Part shown: positions 24,025 to 40,900 of the stretch, one piece after another
Position numbering within the stretch: position 1 is the stretch's first letter
Layout of the letters: each line of letters opens with the position of its first letter
Assembly (NCBI GenBank): GCA_002794785.1
Contig: NBBA01000022.1
Span: 372,001 to 436,000, forward strand
Length of the DNA: 64,000 nt
Direction: 5' to 3'
Source: Coniferiporia sulphurascens
Taxonomy: Eukaryota > Basidiomycota > Agaricomycetes > Hymenochaetales > Hymenochaetaceae
Position numbers and translations under genes: made by a program
The notes under the pieces: generated by a model
What the model saw: the letters and a program-made list of their open reading frames with translations, nothing else
Told to the model about the DNA's origin: nothing
Databases searched by the model: none

Positions 24025-25954
24025 ATGGGCAACACCTCTTCCTCCGCCAACAACCGCGCCCCAGCGACTGTGACCGCGATACCTCCATCGACGGCGGAGA
24101 CGCTCCATCGCTCCGGCTCTCGCCGCTCTCGTTCTCTGCATCACCGTGACGCTCCCCCGGTGCCTGCAGAGCGCCGCTCACCCTCTCTTGCGCCCTCTGA
24201 TGTGAACGTCCGGTCTCCCGAAAAAGAAAAGCAGAGCCAAAACTCGCGCCTCCCACACCGTTCCCTCCGCACTAAAAGAAAATCACTAGAATTGCCCGAC
24301 CTGGCGCTCGCAATCACCCCTGCGTCCCCTGGCATCCCTTCTGCCGCCGCGGCAGCCGCCATTCCTGGAGGCCCTTATAGGCGCCCACAACCGTCCTCAC
24401 CCATTGCAATCCCCACGAGGCCTGGCCCTTCGGGCGGGGCAGGCACGGTCACCAAGACCAATCAGGAGCCCCGCCCCAAAACGATTCCTACAGCTGTGAC
24501 AAACGTCGGCGAGCAGCCTATGCCGCCGATGGCGGAAGTTATCGTTCAGCCCACGGCTCCGCGCGGACGAGGCAACCCGCACATTCGGGGTGCCCCTCTT
24601 CAGTACACGTCTACACGTTCCTTTACAGGTGCATCGCGTGGGCAAGGCCCGATGCAGAGTTTTGTCCTCCGAAGCCACCCGTACGGTGGGTTCGTGCCCG
24701 AAGACGTTCATAGCAGCATACCGCTCGCTCTTCGTAAGGCAGAACTTGGCACCGAGGAGGAAGCAGAGAAGGAGGAAAACAAAGCCCAACACGCGGCAAA
24801 GCGCGCGTCGACGGAAGAGAAGCAACCTGCTCAGGTGTGCATTGTGTGGAGGGGAGGCGGAAAGAACGTAGAACTGTTGCGCGCGGGAGATAATAACTGG
24901 AAAGGGCGTCAATCTATGGACTATGAGTGCGTTTAAAGTTCCCCTATCATTTCACCATCTCTTTCCTTCCCTCCATCTACACCTCCGTCTTCACCTCATT
25001 CTCTCACCGTTCTTTCCTTCACCCGCTGACATGTCGGTTGCTCTTTGCCCTGCATTACCGGTCCCTTTCAGTGAAGCCACGGATCGGTGGACGACATGGG
25101 TGTCGCTCATGCCTGGCACGCATCATATCCGTTTCCTCGTCGACAGCGTTTGCGCCATTGCTGAAGATCTCCCCACCGCTGTCGACGACAACGGCTCCCT
25201 CGCAAACTATGTTGCCGTTCCCATCTCAGGATACACTCCACCCTCAGCAACATTGCACCCGGCAACGCGTGAGCAGATTCCTCCATCGACTACAGGGAAT
25301 GGCAACAGCTTCTTCGCCGACGCCGGGGCGGGTGCAGGGAATGACGGTGCAGAATGGACGGACAAAGTACCCTGGCAACTCGAGTGCGCTGCTGAAGAAG
25401 AGGAGCAGTGGCTTTCACACACTCACACGCATGGACCGGGTCAGCCACCTCCACCTCAACACCCTCAGGCGCCATCCCTTCCACGCCATCTCGAAAAGCT
25501 TATTATGAACCAGAAGCCTCCGAATGCCCGCTCATCATCGTCGTCCAAGGCTAGCGGTAGTTCCACAGCGTTGTTTGGCGGAGCCTTACCCGTGACGACG
25601 GCGAGTGGGACCAACCTGAGCGCGTCCACGAGTGGGCAGAACCAGGGCACGGGCACGAAAGGTGCTCCTAATTACATGTCACGAGGATTGTATACAAAGC
25701 TTGGCGCCGAGGTCGCCCTAACGGGGCCCAGCATGGCGGACGATGGGAGTGTTCTCCCCGTACCATCGCATGTCGTCCTACACCATCTGGGCACAAGCGC
25801 CATCCGCAACGGTGTCCTGGCCGTTGCCGACACGGTACGGTACAAGAAGAAAGTGTGTACTTTTGTATGTCCCTTTTATCTCGTTAGTGCGGAAATTCAC
25901 ACTTTTTTTATCACCCCCCAGTACATCACGACTGTATACTACAAACCTACATGA
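24025..25954 (+). CDS. SNF1/AMP-activated kinase beta subunit
   Basis: Scaffold subunit of the SNF1/AMPK heterotrimer (Gal83/Sip1/Sip2 family), linking the catalytic alpha and regulatory gamma subunits. Three exons, 24025-24926, 25072-25852 and 25922-25954, give 571 residues. The N-terminus MGNTSSS is a good N-myristoylation signal, suggesting membrane association. A long disordered Pro/Ser/Arg-rich region follows. The glycogen-binding CBM48 reads VCIVWRGGGKNVELLRAGDN, NWKG, WVSLMPGTHHIRFLVDS and EDLPTAVDDNGSLANYV. The C-terminal AMPKBI/ASC domain includes VPWQLE, PPPPQHP.APSLPRHLEKLI, VPSHVVLHHLGTSAIRNGVL and the final YITTVYYKPT across the last intron. Confidence 0.93.
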
Positions 25955-28900
25955 CGTTGGCGTGCGGGCCTCTGCCTTTCGCGCTTTGTATACTGTTTTC
26001 TTTCGATTTGTTTGTAGCGATCATGGCCTAGTACTCCCGCTAGCAGCTAGCCTCCCATGCACACCCATCAACAACCCCAATTTCCTCTTTTTTCCGCATC
26101 GCATGATTGCACACAGTTTGCACCGTACGGTGCCCATCGACCTCTAGTTTCTCGATGCACGAATACGTTCCGTCTGTTAACCCTTGTCCTCACTGAACCA
26201 CACCTTTCCTATCCTCCGGTGTTGTTTTCACAGATCGTCACTCCTTCATACTTCATGTTTTCACAACGCATACAGCTTTCTTGGTCTCTACTCTTCTGTC
26301 CTCGTAGATGGAGCTCCCGCAGATTCAGCCCAGAATCGGAGACCTCCGGATTTCTCCCGCATTTTGTTTGTCTACCTTTCTGTTTGATCGTGTCTTCACC
26401 TCTTTTAACTACTGTTTTTCTCTCTTCCATCGTTTTTCCCTGTAGAATTACGACCTCCAGAATGAAAGAGAAAAAAACTGGAAAAACAAATTACACTCCC
26501 ACATAGCCATTGTCTCCGTCTCTGTTTGAATCTCCATCGTAGCATTTAAAAACATACGTGCATATGTTGTGAGCACTTGTATGATGTATCTAGTCGCTAC
26601 CAGTGGACGACCCCTTTTGTTTAAAAAAAAAAAAAAGTGATCGTCAACGGCAGCTCGCCAGAGCTAGCATATTACAGGCGAGCCAGTCACAGGTACTTCT
26701 GGACCCAGTTCTGCATCAGCCCGTCCGCGCCCATCCAGTGCCTGAGACGTCCATATGCCCCCCCCTTTCTCTGATGGCAGGTGCTACTTCAATTCTTAAG
26801 CTATACCTGAGTGGGGTTTGAGTTCTGTTAGTCCCTTGGACCTCCGATTGAACCCCCGATCGGGGGGGAGCATGTATATGGTTCCTTGGGTCTAAGTGCT
26901 ATGTACATCACATACGGCTTCGGACTTCCGTCTTCTTTTCGGCTTATTGAGTCATTAAACGGCGTGCGGAATGGTAGGTTGTGGCTCCCGTTGGTTGACT
27001 ATGACCGCAGGCCTTGGTTTTTATTTTCCTTCCCCAAAGCATGCGCTTGAAATATAAGATACGCGTCGCATTAACCCAATGTACACTACACGAAGAAGAG
27101 GACAGGGGCATGATGCTACGGAGGTCCCATTCAGAAGGCAGCATCTGAAACAACAGCCAATGACCGGGAGCACGGGCGCGGAACATCGGTGTATTTGGAA
27201 CCAGATGCATGTGCAGTCCAAGAACCACCGAGCATCGGTCGACGTCATAACTTGAAAGATGACTACAGAATTCCACGTTCTTCGTCCGTTGCGTCGCACA
27301 CATTATTCAGTCTGGGACCTGGTGAAAGCGAAGCTCAGGCCCGCATCTTAGTTTCGGAGAAATGCGCTGTGCAAGGCGATTGGAAGAGTAAAGTGCTTTC
27401 CCTGCTCTCGGAAAGGACCGGGCAAGGGAGACGAACATAGAACAGGCAGAAGGGGTGATGTCAGACACGACAGCAACCCTACGAAGCCTGGACGCGATCC
27501 TGGGCCTGCTTTGCGAAGCCAGGCGAACCCGAATGCAAAGTCTGAAGCCTGATAATATCGCGTTCGGTACCAGTTAGTATTGCAACGTGGAGATGACGCA
27601 CCAGAACGAGGCTCCGGACTGCGACGGTGTATATGTTTGATTGAGGGATTGTAATCTCCCGCGCTAGGTCACCAAGCGGTAATGGAGATGATGCAATACC
27701 GTATGATATGATGCTGCTCAAATGAATTCAAGAAGTCCAGAAATTGAGAAGCGGGAGACTCGTATGCTGGGGTTCGCGCGATGATGCGAAAGAGCGGGCT
27801 CGAGGAAGATCTAGGGTCAAAAGCGAGTTCAAGGAAGGGAAACTCGAAATGATGACACCGCCTTTCCTGTTACTGATCGTAGCACATCATCAGCGTCCTT
27901 CAATCGGGAGATTGCCGGTGGAACTGAACAGGATATATATCCTCCGAGTCCTTGTTGTGGGATTTCGAGTTTCAACGATTCGGGTCGGCTCACGAAAGCG
28001 GGCCGTGTGTCTCCCGCGCGTGGTCCCAGCAAACCCGGTATAGGATTGGTGTAGAATGTGCCGTGGCCCGTGATTGATACTAGCCTCTGCTCGGTGAATA
28101 TAGCGATTCCAAGCGAGGTCAATCGAGATCTGGCGCGCGAAGACCCGGACAATCATGAGTATTGTAAGTTTGCCAAGTTGAGGATCTGTGGTTAGTGGCT
28201 TCTCACCATGTATTCAATGGCGCAGCTCCACAGGCACGCTTGCTAGCCTAGTGTCCATGCTAGGAGTGCGTGTATTTGACAGCCTTCCACACAGGTAAAT
28301 GTCACCAGACTGACAGAGTCTAGCACTAAGGCCATCCCCACGAGAACGCAAATAAGAGTCTTGTACTGAACCAGTCAACCGTATGACGTGCGGCACGAAC
28401 CATCTTCCGAGGCCCACTACAGGTCTAGCTTTCATGTAATGATCTTCGGCGCTCGTCAAGAAGTTCAGCGTGCGCATTAGTGGACTCATATACAGTGCTC
28501 CTAACGAAGCCCTGGCATCTAAATATACCTCAGTGCTGAGCGCCCTGAAAGAAGCAGAATTTCGGATGCAGATGTAACCTTGCGACGAAAAAACCATGTA
28601 AAAAGATTCTTCCAGCTTTCAAGTCCTTTTTTCTGTCAAGAGGAATTCGGGCTTTATGGAAGCAGCCCAACAATCCCTACGGCATGTTCTCAATAAGCAT
28701 ATTCTTATAAACGGAGCTTCAGTACCGAGTAAGTTCTGTATGGACCCACCCAGTTTGGAAGACGTACACAAAGAGAATCACAGGAAGACACGAGGCGATG
28801 ACCTTGGCAAATAATATTGCTTTCGATCATTCGGTCCAATCGATCCTTACCCCAAATCCCAGGGAGTTTGGGGGGAAAGCAAGAGCCGAGGTATAAAAAA

Positions 28901-30089
28901 GGACCGGGTCACAATTGGGAAGGAGGTATCCAAACTCGAAAGACATACCTCAGCAATGCAGCCAACCGAAAGTCCTGAATTCGGCACAAAGCTTCAATTG
29001 AAGCAAGTGAAGCACAAAAAGTCATTGCTGATGAGAAACTCCAAGTGGCTAAAATGACGAGACACGCGGCAAAGGCCGCGACTCTGAAACCGAAACCGTC
29101 TGGGCGTGGTGCAGGGCCAACGCCTCACCTTCCGACGCCGACGAGTCCGCTTGTGTGGTTAGTGTGCTTAGCAACATGCTTGGAAACGAGATATGACGGG
29201 CCGCACGAGCGCGGGATCGTGGACACGGCTAAATATGGGGCGGCGTACGGACCAATCTAGACAGAGGTCAGCATTGCGTTCACAAGAGATGGAGAAGACC
29301 AGCATAAGGAAGAGATAGGAGTAATCATAATCTCCCAATGTATTACACTGCACAATCAAACTGGAGTGCTTGTTGATTGGTTATCTGCTTACCCACTCAC
29401 TACCCGTGCTTCCCCTCGGTTAGTCGACTTCCAAAAGCTCGTAACCCCGTCTTCGATAGTCCCGGAAACGCCGAGAGGAAGAGAGAAAAAAGGATTCCAC
29501 TGTAGAAATATGCGTGAATAAGCCTATAACCGGATCCAGATACATGTGAATCAACACACAGGTATTGGACGGCAATTTCAGACCGATTGTTATATTACCA
29601 CTAGAACACCGAATCAGTCTATAAGTCATACGTGTTTGGTTCGGCGTAACGTACATCGGAACCTGGGTAGAGAAGCAGATACGACCGCGGCAAGTTGCTA
29701 TTGGACATTTTTATTGTGGAAATGTCGTCAAGTCCACCAGATATGGGAGTATTGTTGACATTAAGTCTTGCGAACATTGGAGGTGTAAACACAGGGCTAT
29801 AACACGGAACCGAGGTGAGACAACGAGTCAAACACTGCCAACGAACACGCATCCTGAAGAAGAGTACAAGCAAAGAGAATGGTCAGGGAGAAGGACATAA
29901 TTAGCCGATCGATATTGAGTAGATTCTCAGCGATGCTGAGGTTTATTACACCCCCAATTCGTTTTTTTGGAGGTATCGATTGCTGATTACGGCTGTTCGG
30001 AGGCAGATTCAATGGCTTCGAGGCGGAGTTATTACGATGTGCGTTGAAAAACCGGGAGCGCATGAATATCCTGACGCTTGAAGTCGTGG

Positions 30090-30097
30090 TGACGTCA
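30090..30097. promoter_or_regulatory. CRE-type palindrome TGACGTCA
   Basis: A perfect ATF/CREB consensus about 430 bp upstream of the RecQ start codon. This octamer also occurs inside the APC2 coding region, so chance is possible. Confidence 0.3.
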
Positions 30098-30440
30098 TAA
30101 CGCCTCCGTCTGACGGACCAGCTATTCACAGGTATAAGTTTCCTAGCTTCTAGACGGGTGGGGAAAGTTTCATTTATTCATCTACTCTCGAACCGCTTTT
30201 TCCAATACCGTAAGTTCATCAGTCTGGGAATTTCAGTCGGCGGGATGGTATTTGGTAACTTACTTCACGAGCATGGTCATACAAACTTAGAATAGTCCTG
30301 GGCTCGGGCGTCCTTCAGGGGTCTTAAAATATGTTCAAGGTCTGCCTCAAATTCCGGGACAATCCAAAATAGCAGCGGGACTGAGTAGTTAGTTATTAGA
30401 CCCGGGTTGCCGACGTGTTGCCGTGACCTAACGCGACGAC

Positions 30441-30447
30441 CACGTGA
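30441..30447 (+). promoter_or_regulatory. CACGTGA element upstream of the RecQ gene
   Basis: CACGTGA lies about 85 bp before the ATG at 30531. It is the same core as the palindrome between NTA1 and APC2. Confidence 0.4.
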
Positions 30448-30530
30448 TCGGATGCGCGTGTTAGTTTGGCGCGATGCGTGCCCCGCGCCAGTGCCAGTGG
30501 CCACTGCTGCAGCGCTGATGATAATTCGCC

Positions 30531-34579
<4,049 letters not shown>

Positions 34580-34718
34580 AGGGTCCAGATTTATTACGTA
34601 AATAAATAATCTAAAGCTTGTATAAGGACCAGCACTACGTCATACACCTAAAATGATTAACATAAACATATGGTAAAGCTCCTCAACATTAATCTCCTCT
34701 CACTTGCGGCTTGCCAAC

Positions 34719-36375
34719 ATGCAGGCGAACGAAAGTTATACAATGCTCTTCACAATACACCGCGCGAGCAATGTGCCCATTGCCGACATTCACAATCTTT
34801 TAGCCGACCCGTACGTCCGCGCCCGTATCATTGCTCCCTCCCGTCCCCGGCAGCCCGACGATCCGCCCCTCGTCTGGCGCACACCTACCACCCGCTGCAC
34901 GCGTGATCCTGTCTGGGAAGATTCTTGGCTTGTAGGAGGTCTCCCGTCTGATGGCTTTGTCCTGGAACTCAGTGTCATCGACGACGATGTTAAGGACCGT
35001 GACGACCGACTTGGCAAGGCCGAGGCTCGCTTCACAGAGGGCATGATGTACGACGGTTTTAAAATCAAAGAGAAAGCACTCAAGATACAGAAGAGGCGCG
35101 GTAGCATTGCCCCATATGTCATGACCTACCTGGCCCCCATTCTCCCAGGTCAACGGCTACGAAAACATCCCCGCTTGGTCATTAGTGCAACTATCATCGG
35201 GAAAAAAAGTTCGAGTGATGCTCGCGTGTATACCATAGGACCAAGTGCGTATCACACTCCCAGACCGTTTAATTTAGCTTGCTGTGAATCTAATGTGGAC
35301 GACAGACGCATATACGCAGCACTTTTCGCCCCTCATCGGCTCCGTTGTCAATAGGAGTAACCGCCTCACCAAGACCCTTCCTATGCAGGAGACAGGGGAT
35401 GAAAAAAAACCCGTCAAGGCATCAACGTTTGTTGCGAACAAGTTACAGCTCACCGGCCCTGTTCCCAAAGAGCTGCGACACCACTACGTCGGTTACAACT
35501 TCTTCATCAAGTGGCTTTACAGCAGGCGCGGCATCACAGGTCGAATACTGTACCAGACCTTGTGCAAACAATACCGCATGATATATTCGCATGATACGCG
35601 CACTCTGTATGGAGTCGTTCACTCAGCGGAAGGCGATGCGAGTGATGGCGGAGAGCCCGGAGCAACGCCCGCGCTAACACGCGCGTTCGCGCGCCAGTTC
35701 TTGCATCTTGCGGGTTATGGTTCTTGTGGGAGATTACAGACGTACGTGCTAACGCTTGACGGACAATGGCGCTTCTGTGAAACTGGCGACGAATTTGCGA
35801 TCGATTTCCTCAGCAAGCATATGATGCACGCGGACGGCGCCCCGGTTGTCGCGTATGCCGGAGAGTTCTTTGTGCGGCGAATTTATGACTCTGAGAACAC
35901 GGGTATTACGCAGGATGAGGAGCCAGATGAAGAGCCGGACGACGACCCGGGGCATTACGAACTCGTCATTGACAACGATTCGGGGACGTACCGCCCACCA
36001 CAAGAAACACTACCCATTCTGCAGGCATGGCTTGAAGATGACCAGCGGCTCGGCGGACTGGGGCGCGTTACTGCGATGCATTGTGGCGACGAGCAGCTCC
36101 AGGAAATGAAGCGCGAGCGGAAAGAGCTCAAGAAACGGCTTGCAGGGGGAGAGCTGTCGAAACACCGAGTCGTAAAGCGCCGGGGCTCAAAGGCGAGCAG
36201 CTTAAACGTGGGTGGGCGGAAGATGAGCAGTGGAGAGGTCGAACGAGTAGTCGGTGAAGCACAGGAGGCCAACGAGGAGAAAATCCGAGAAGGTACCAGG
36301 AAAGTGGGTTGTAGCGAGTCAAAGCCTGTCGAAGGAAAGGAGGGGCAGATACCAGATTCTGGGATTCACGTTTAA
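34719..36375 (+). CDS. C2-domain protein, fungal, function unknown
   Basis: Two exons (34719-35244, 35306-36375) give 531 residues. The start is ATG 34719 (MQANESYTMLFTIHRASNVP); a TTG further upstream is in frame but unlikely. The N-terminal 120 residues form a C2-like beta sandwich: FTIHRASNVPIADIHNLLAD, DPYVRARI, TRDPVWEDSW, FVLELSVIDDDVKDRDDRLG. The aspartates in the last segment suit Ca2+ and phospholipid binding. Next come HFSPLIGSVVNR, VANKLQLTGPVPKELRHHYV, YNFFIKWLYSRRGITGRILY and a conserved-looking region to FVRRIY. The tail is charged and low in complexity. I recognise it as a widespread fungal C2 protein but know no assigned function. Confidence 0.82.
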
Positions 36376-36477
36376 ACATTTCGCTCATCTATTTGTCAAC
36401 ATTCAACGGAATTTTTGTACATTAACTTTTACTTACAGCCGCAACGGAAGGTCTCCAAACAAGTTATACACATGTAA

Positions 36478-37605
36478 TTAATTTCCAGAACTCTCAGCCG
36501 TAAGAACTGTAGGGAAGCCAGCCGTCTTCATTTTAACACCGACCTCGAAAAGGTAGTCCAAACACTACAAATACGGAAAATAATAATTTAGGTCCGATGG
36601 TGAATAAGACTTTCGTATGGCTTGAACGTACCTCCGTCTGTGTTTTTGCCTTCTCCCAGTCCAAACCTATTCTGGGATGTAAGAAAGCAGGTTCATACAT
36701 AAATGGACACAACACACCCCATACATAAATCCCGTGCCTCCTGACGAGGACGGCGGGCGCATCCGGGTATTCTTTCATTGCCTAGCAATTTCCTTTGAAT
36801 TTATCTGAGGAGAGGATACAGGTTGCCCACCTCTGCCATGCTATCCTTCAAGTCTTCTTCATCCGGTGTATTCTCGATAATGGGAATAACGAGCGTGTCA
36901 AGGTAGGAGAGCGCCTTGCCAGTACCTGCTACGCGCAGTCCTTTGATCATCTGAGAAGTGCATATATTGAGGACTTGTCAGGAAGAGTTAATAGACGGGA
37001 TGTACCTCCTGTGAAGAGGTATAGCAGAATCATCAGCGCTAGATACGGAGCATCACATGCATGGAAACACAAAACACGTACTAAATGTGAGATTGCGAAC
37101 TCTCGTCCAGGCCAGAGAAGCGTTGCCATGACCGCATGTTGCGAGTGTGTATGGATGCACGCGCCCGCACCGCGCAGATCATACGCATTCCAAAACAAGG
37201 GTGTGCATGCAGATTCCTTGAGCGTGGCTACAGGACGGCGCAGGAAAACGCGGTCTGCGGTTGGCGAGGGTTGCGGATATGGGAGCACGAAAATGTGCGT
37301 GGGTAATATGCGCTCTTTCTGCACACCGGAGGGCGCGATGTAAACAATGTTTCTGCGCAAGGTAATAATGAACACAGAAGAAAAAGAAAAAAAGACAGCA
37401 GGTCGCACCCTTTGCGAATACTGATTCCCCCTCCCGTCCCAGTAACCCATCCAAGCTGATAGAAGAGCCTGCAAAGCTCCGGGATCAAGTTTGCTGGCTA
37501 CGATTGCGGCGTTGAGTGATGCGCTCAGAGAAGGTACACTAGGCATACGTGATGAGGATCCTCGGATGTGATGAAAGCGTCGGGGTCGGATACGACGGCG
37601 GACAT
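36478..37605 (-). CDS. MDE1: methylthioribulose-1-phosphate dehydratase
   Basis: Class II aldolase-fold enzyme (MtnB) of the methionine salvage pathway. It dehydrates 5-methylthioribulose-1-phosphate to the diketo compound, with zinc. Six exons join as [163 protein letters not shown] and [26 protein letters not shown] and the later RRHG supply the metal ligands. The ATG at 37605 is chosen because [12 protein letters not shown] is typical of fungal MtnB. Divergent from DHR1 with 353 bp between starts. Confidence 0.92.
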
Positions 37606-37958
37606 GACTGTTAGGGACAAATCTGCTCGGAAATACAAACGGAAGCTTGTGGCAAATCTGGGCGCGGGTCGGTGAATACGCCATCTTGCTTACCATGGCG
37701 TTATCGAACTCCTTCTCTACTACTATTCAATCAGTCAAAAGGGCTTTTGTGACTATAAGTCTTCATGAACGTTTTATTCGGCACCAGCCTGTCTTAGGAG
37801 CTGCCGCCCGAATTTAAGCAAACGCTACGGGGAGTAAATTTCATGTTAGATACCGGATATGGAAGAAAGATCGACAGATGGCCGGACTGACTCTCGGTAT
37901 GGCTGACCTTAATTTTTCGACCACACAGTCGTGCTCGACGCAAGACGCTCGCTACAAA
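37606..37958. promoter_or_regulatory. bidirectional promoter region of MDE1 and DHR1
   Basis: The 353 bp between the start codons of the two divergent genes. No ORF of note and no motif that I would defend. Confidence 0.5.
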
Positions 37959-40900
37959 ATGGGACATCTCCGTGAAAGACATAATGCCAAGGGGCGCCAA
38001 TCTGTGCGGCCTACAAAGCGTGCTAAGCTTGTGCACCAGCCCGAGCCTTCAGGCGACGCCGACCCGAACGTGGACATACACGTCCCGAAGAGTAAGGAGC
38101 AGAAGGAGGAGGAGCGTCGGGAGAGGATCCGGCAGGAGGTACGTGCAGTTGCTGGCGTGAAGACGAACTTCATATGCACGTTTATTCTAGCTACTCGAGC
38201 GGCAGTCCAATTCCAAAATCACGTCCAAGAAGAAGCGCCGTCTGGAGAAGTACATCGTATGGGTCTCTGTGCAATTCCCGACGCATGTCGGCTCAGCATT
38301 TTTTTATTAGGACAAAAAACTGAAGAAGGACGAGCGAGTGCAAATATTTGAAAAACTCGCGTATGTTGCAGCACAACCTGGCGAATCTCAGAGCTTAATG
38401 TAATCACAGGCATTCTCAAGCCCAACTCCCGAGCACGCTACATTTACAGCCGTCTTCGACTCTTGGTTCACGCATAATCCAGACAAATGAAGAGCTACAG
38501 GCAAAACTAGAGGATAAGGAAGTACGCCGGGTAATGGAAAGCCGGGTCAAGGGCAGACGACGGAGGCGGGACGCATACCCCGACTTGAATGAGGATAGCG
38601 AAGACGAAGAGGACACAGAGGATGTTGAGATGAGGGAAGCCCCTGCACCAGAACCCGGAAGCTCGCGGGCATCTCCCGTCATTATTCTCGACGAAGAGCC
38701 TTCTTTTACACCATCCGACCAGGCACACGTAGTCAAAGGAGTTACCGTTGGGAGTGCCTTGCGTAAAAACCCGGATGGAACGGTCAAGGCGCCCAAAATC
38801 GTGAAACGGCGTCCAAAAGGTCAAAAGGTGAGTATATTGCGCATCAATATAGTACTGTCTATGCTTACGACGCTCAGACGACTTTCCGGGGATGGGGAAG
38901 AGCTTTGCGCAGAGTCGACAAGGAGGATACTGAGGAAGCAAGCGATAGCTCCTTTGACAGCTCCGACTCTGCGCATGACTTGTCTGAAGATGATGATGAG
39001 CGAAGTGATAACGAGGTAGTGAATGTCGGCGATGATATTGAGGAGGAGTCAGATAAGAGCTCGAGTCGTGAATCAGGCGAAGAGGCCAGCGATGAAACCG
39101 AAAGCCTTGAGGAGGTGGAAGAAGAAAACCGGGCACCGTCTGCGAAGTGCAAGCGTGGTGGTTTCAAGGACTGGGCGATGCAACAGCTCAGCGTGGCGAA
39201 GGGTTACATCGGATCTCTCTCTACGGAGGACGGGGTCGCAGCTACATCGCCAAATCTCATGATGCTGAATACCAAGGCCGCAAAATCTGCTCGAACACAA
39301 TCCAGTCCTCACGAGATGCGTGGACCGCTTGGAGAGGACCTGCACCTTCCTCACACTGCCCTGGCAGAACAGTTAAAATCTACGTTAGACCCACAGGAGG
39401 ATTTGTCCTCTTCTGAATCTCGAAAGACCAAGCCAAAGTTTGTGACAATTGATCGTTCTAATGATGTCCAAACAGCACGCCTCGAGCTTCCCATCCTTGC
39501 TGAAGAACAGCCAATCGTTGAAGCTGTGCGTCTTAATTCCGTTGTAATACTTTGCGGGTCGACAGGAAGTGGGAAGACAACCCAAGTGCCACAGTTTCTT
39601 TATGAAGCTGGATTTGGGTGTCCTGGGAGTGGTAAGAATATGACTCATTTTTCTCTAATTGTGAGACGAATATACTGATACCATTTCCCTAGACAATCCT
39701 GGTATGATAGGCATCACGCAACCGCGTCGTGTTGCAGCAATGTCAATGGCCTCGCGCGTTGGGCACGAACTTGCCCTCCCGCCTTCGCGAGTGTCCTACC
39801 AGGTGCGCTACGATGCAACGACCGCGCCGACGACTGCGATCAAATTCATGACCGACGGTGTCCTTCTTCGGGAGCTCGCGAGTGATTTCACGTTGAGCAG
39901 GTACTCTGTTGTCATTGTGGATGAGGCACATGAACGCAGTGTAAATACGGATATTTTGATTGGTGTACTGAGTCGAGTAGTACGTTTACGGGAGGAATTG
40001 TGGAAAGAAGGCAAAGAAGGCGCGAAAGTGCGTGAATTTCTTGCAACGTCTTTTATCGCATCACCTTGATTAATCATGATTTTTCTACATAGCCGCTCCG
40101 ACTAATTATCATGTCTGCGACACTGCGTGTCTCTGACTTCGCTGAAAATACCACGCTCTTTCCTAACCCGCCACCAGTTTTACGTGTCGAAGCCAGGCAA
40201 CACCCAGTCGCAGTACATTTTGCGAGGCGCACGTACCCCGACTACGTCGCCGAGGCAATTAAGAAGACATTCAAAATACACGCGCGCCTTCCGCCGGGTG
40301 GCATTCTAATCTTCTTGACGGGACAGAACGAGATTGCGGGCGTATGTAAGAAACTAGAGTCGCGTTTCGGAAAGGGAATAATTGGAGCGCGGAAGCGGAG
40401 GCAAAACGTTACCGCAAAACGGAAGACGAAAGAGGAGCAATCGCCGACCGAAAATGCGACTAAGGTTGCGCCTGCCTTCGGTATGTTCTGTCCACACTGG
40501 GCTGATGGGTCAATTTTTGCTGATATATTCGTCTCAGCTGATGTCGAAGTCGAAGAGATGGAGCTTGGTGACTTCGAGCATTCCATAGTGGACATCAATG
40601 ATGGGGATCAACCAGAAGAACTTGACCCTGAAGCGCTGGATACGGATGACGAGGACGAGGAAAATAAGGCTTTAGGTATCGATACTGAGGATTCGGAAGG
40701 TAAAAAAATTTCTTGCTACCTCATTATGGTTTGATCTCGACTTTGGTCTTAATATCTGCGCGCCACAGTTCCAATGCATATTCTCCCTTTGTACTCGATA
40801 TTACCGACAGAGCAGCAAATGCGTGTCTTCGAGCTCCCACCAGCGGGAACGCGCCTCGTCGTCGTCGCAACAAATGTTGCAGAAACATCACTTACTATCC

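Larger units (their letters stand above)
25955..30530. other. gene-poor region
   Basis: The first 600 bp are pyrimidine-rich 3' flank of the AMPK beta gene. A run of 14 A lies at 26623-26636. From 27 to 30 kb there are only short open frames on both strands without recognised domains; 28214-28597 (minus) and 29045-29260 (plus) are among the longer ones. A plus frame just before 29100 reads EAQKVIADEKLQVAKMTRHA and may be a decayed coding piece. The last 450 bp contain candidate promoter sites for the RecQ gene. Confidence 0.45.

Noticed and set aside
24397..24912. A 171-codon minus-strand frame
   Set aside because: It is a shadow of the AMPK beta-subunit first exon, caused by the GC-rich coding sequence.
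36795..37343. A 182-codon plus-strand frame
   Set aside because: It is antisense to the conserved MDE1 exons and has no recognisable motif.
36947..37696. A 249-codon minus-strand open frame taken as one intronless gene
   Set aside because: It runs across several introns of MDE1 in mixed frames. The true exons, starting at 37605, give a complete methylthioribulose-phosphate dehydratase.
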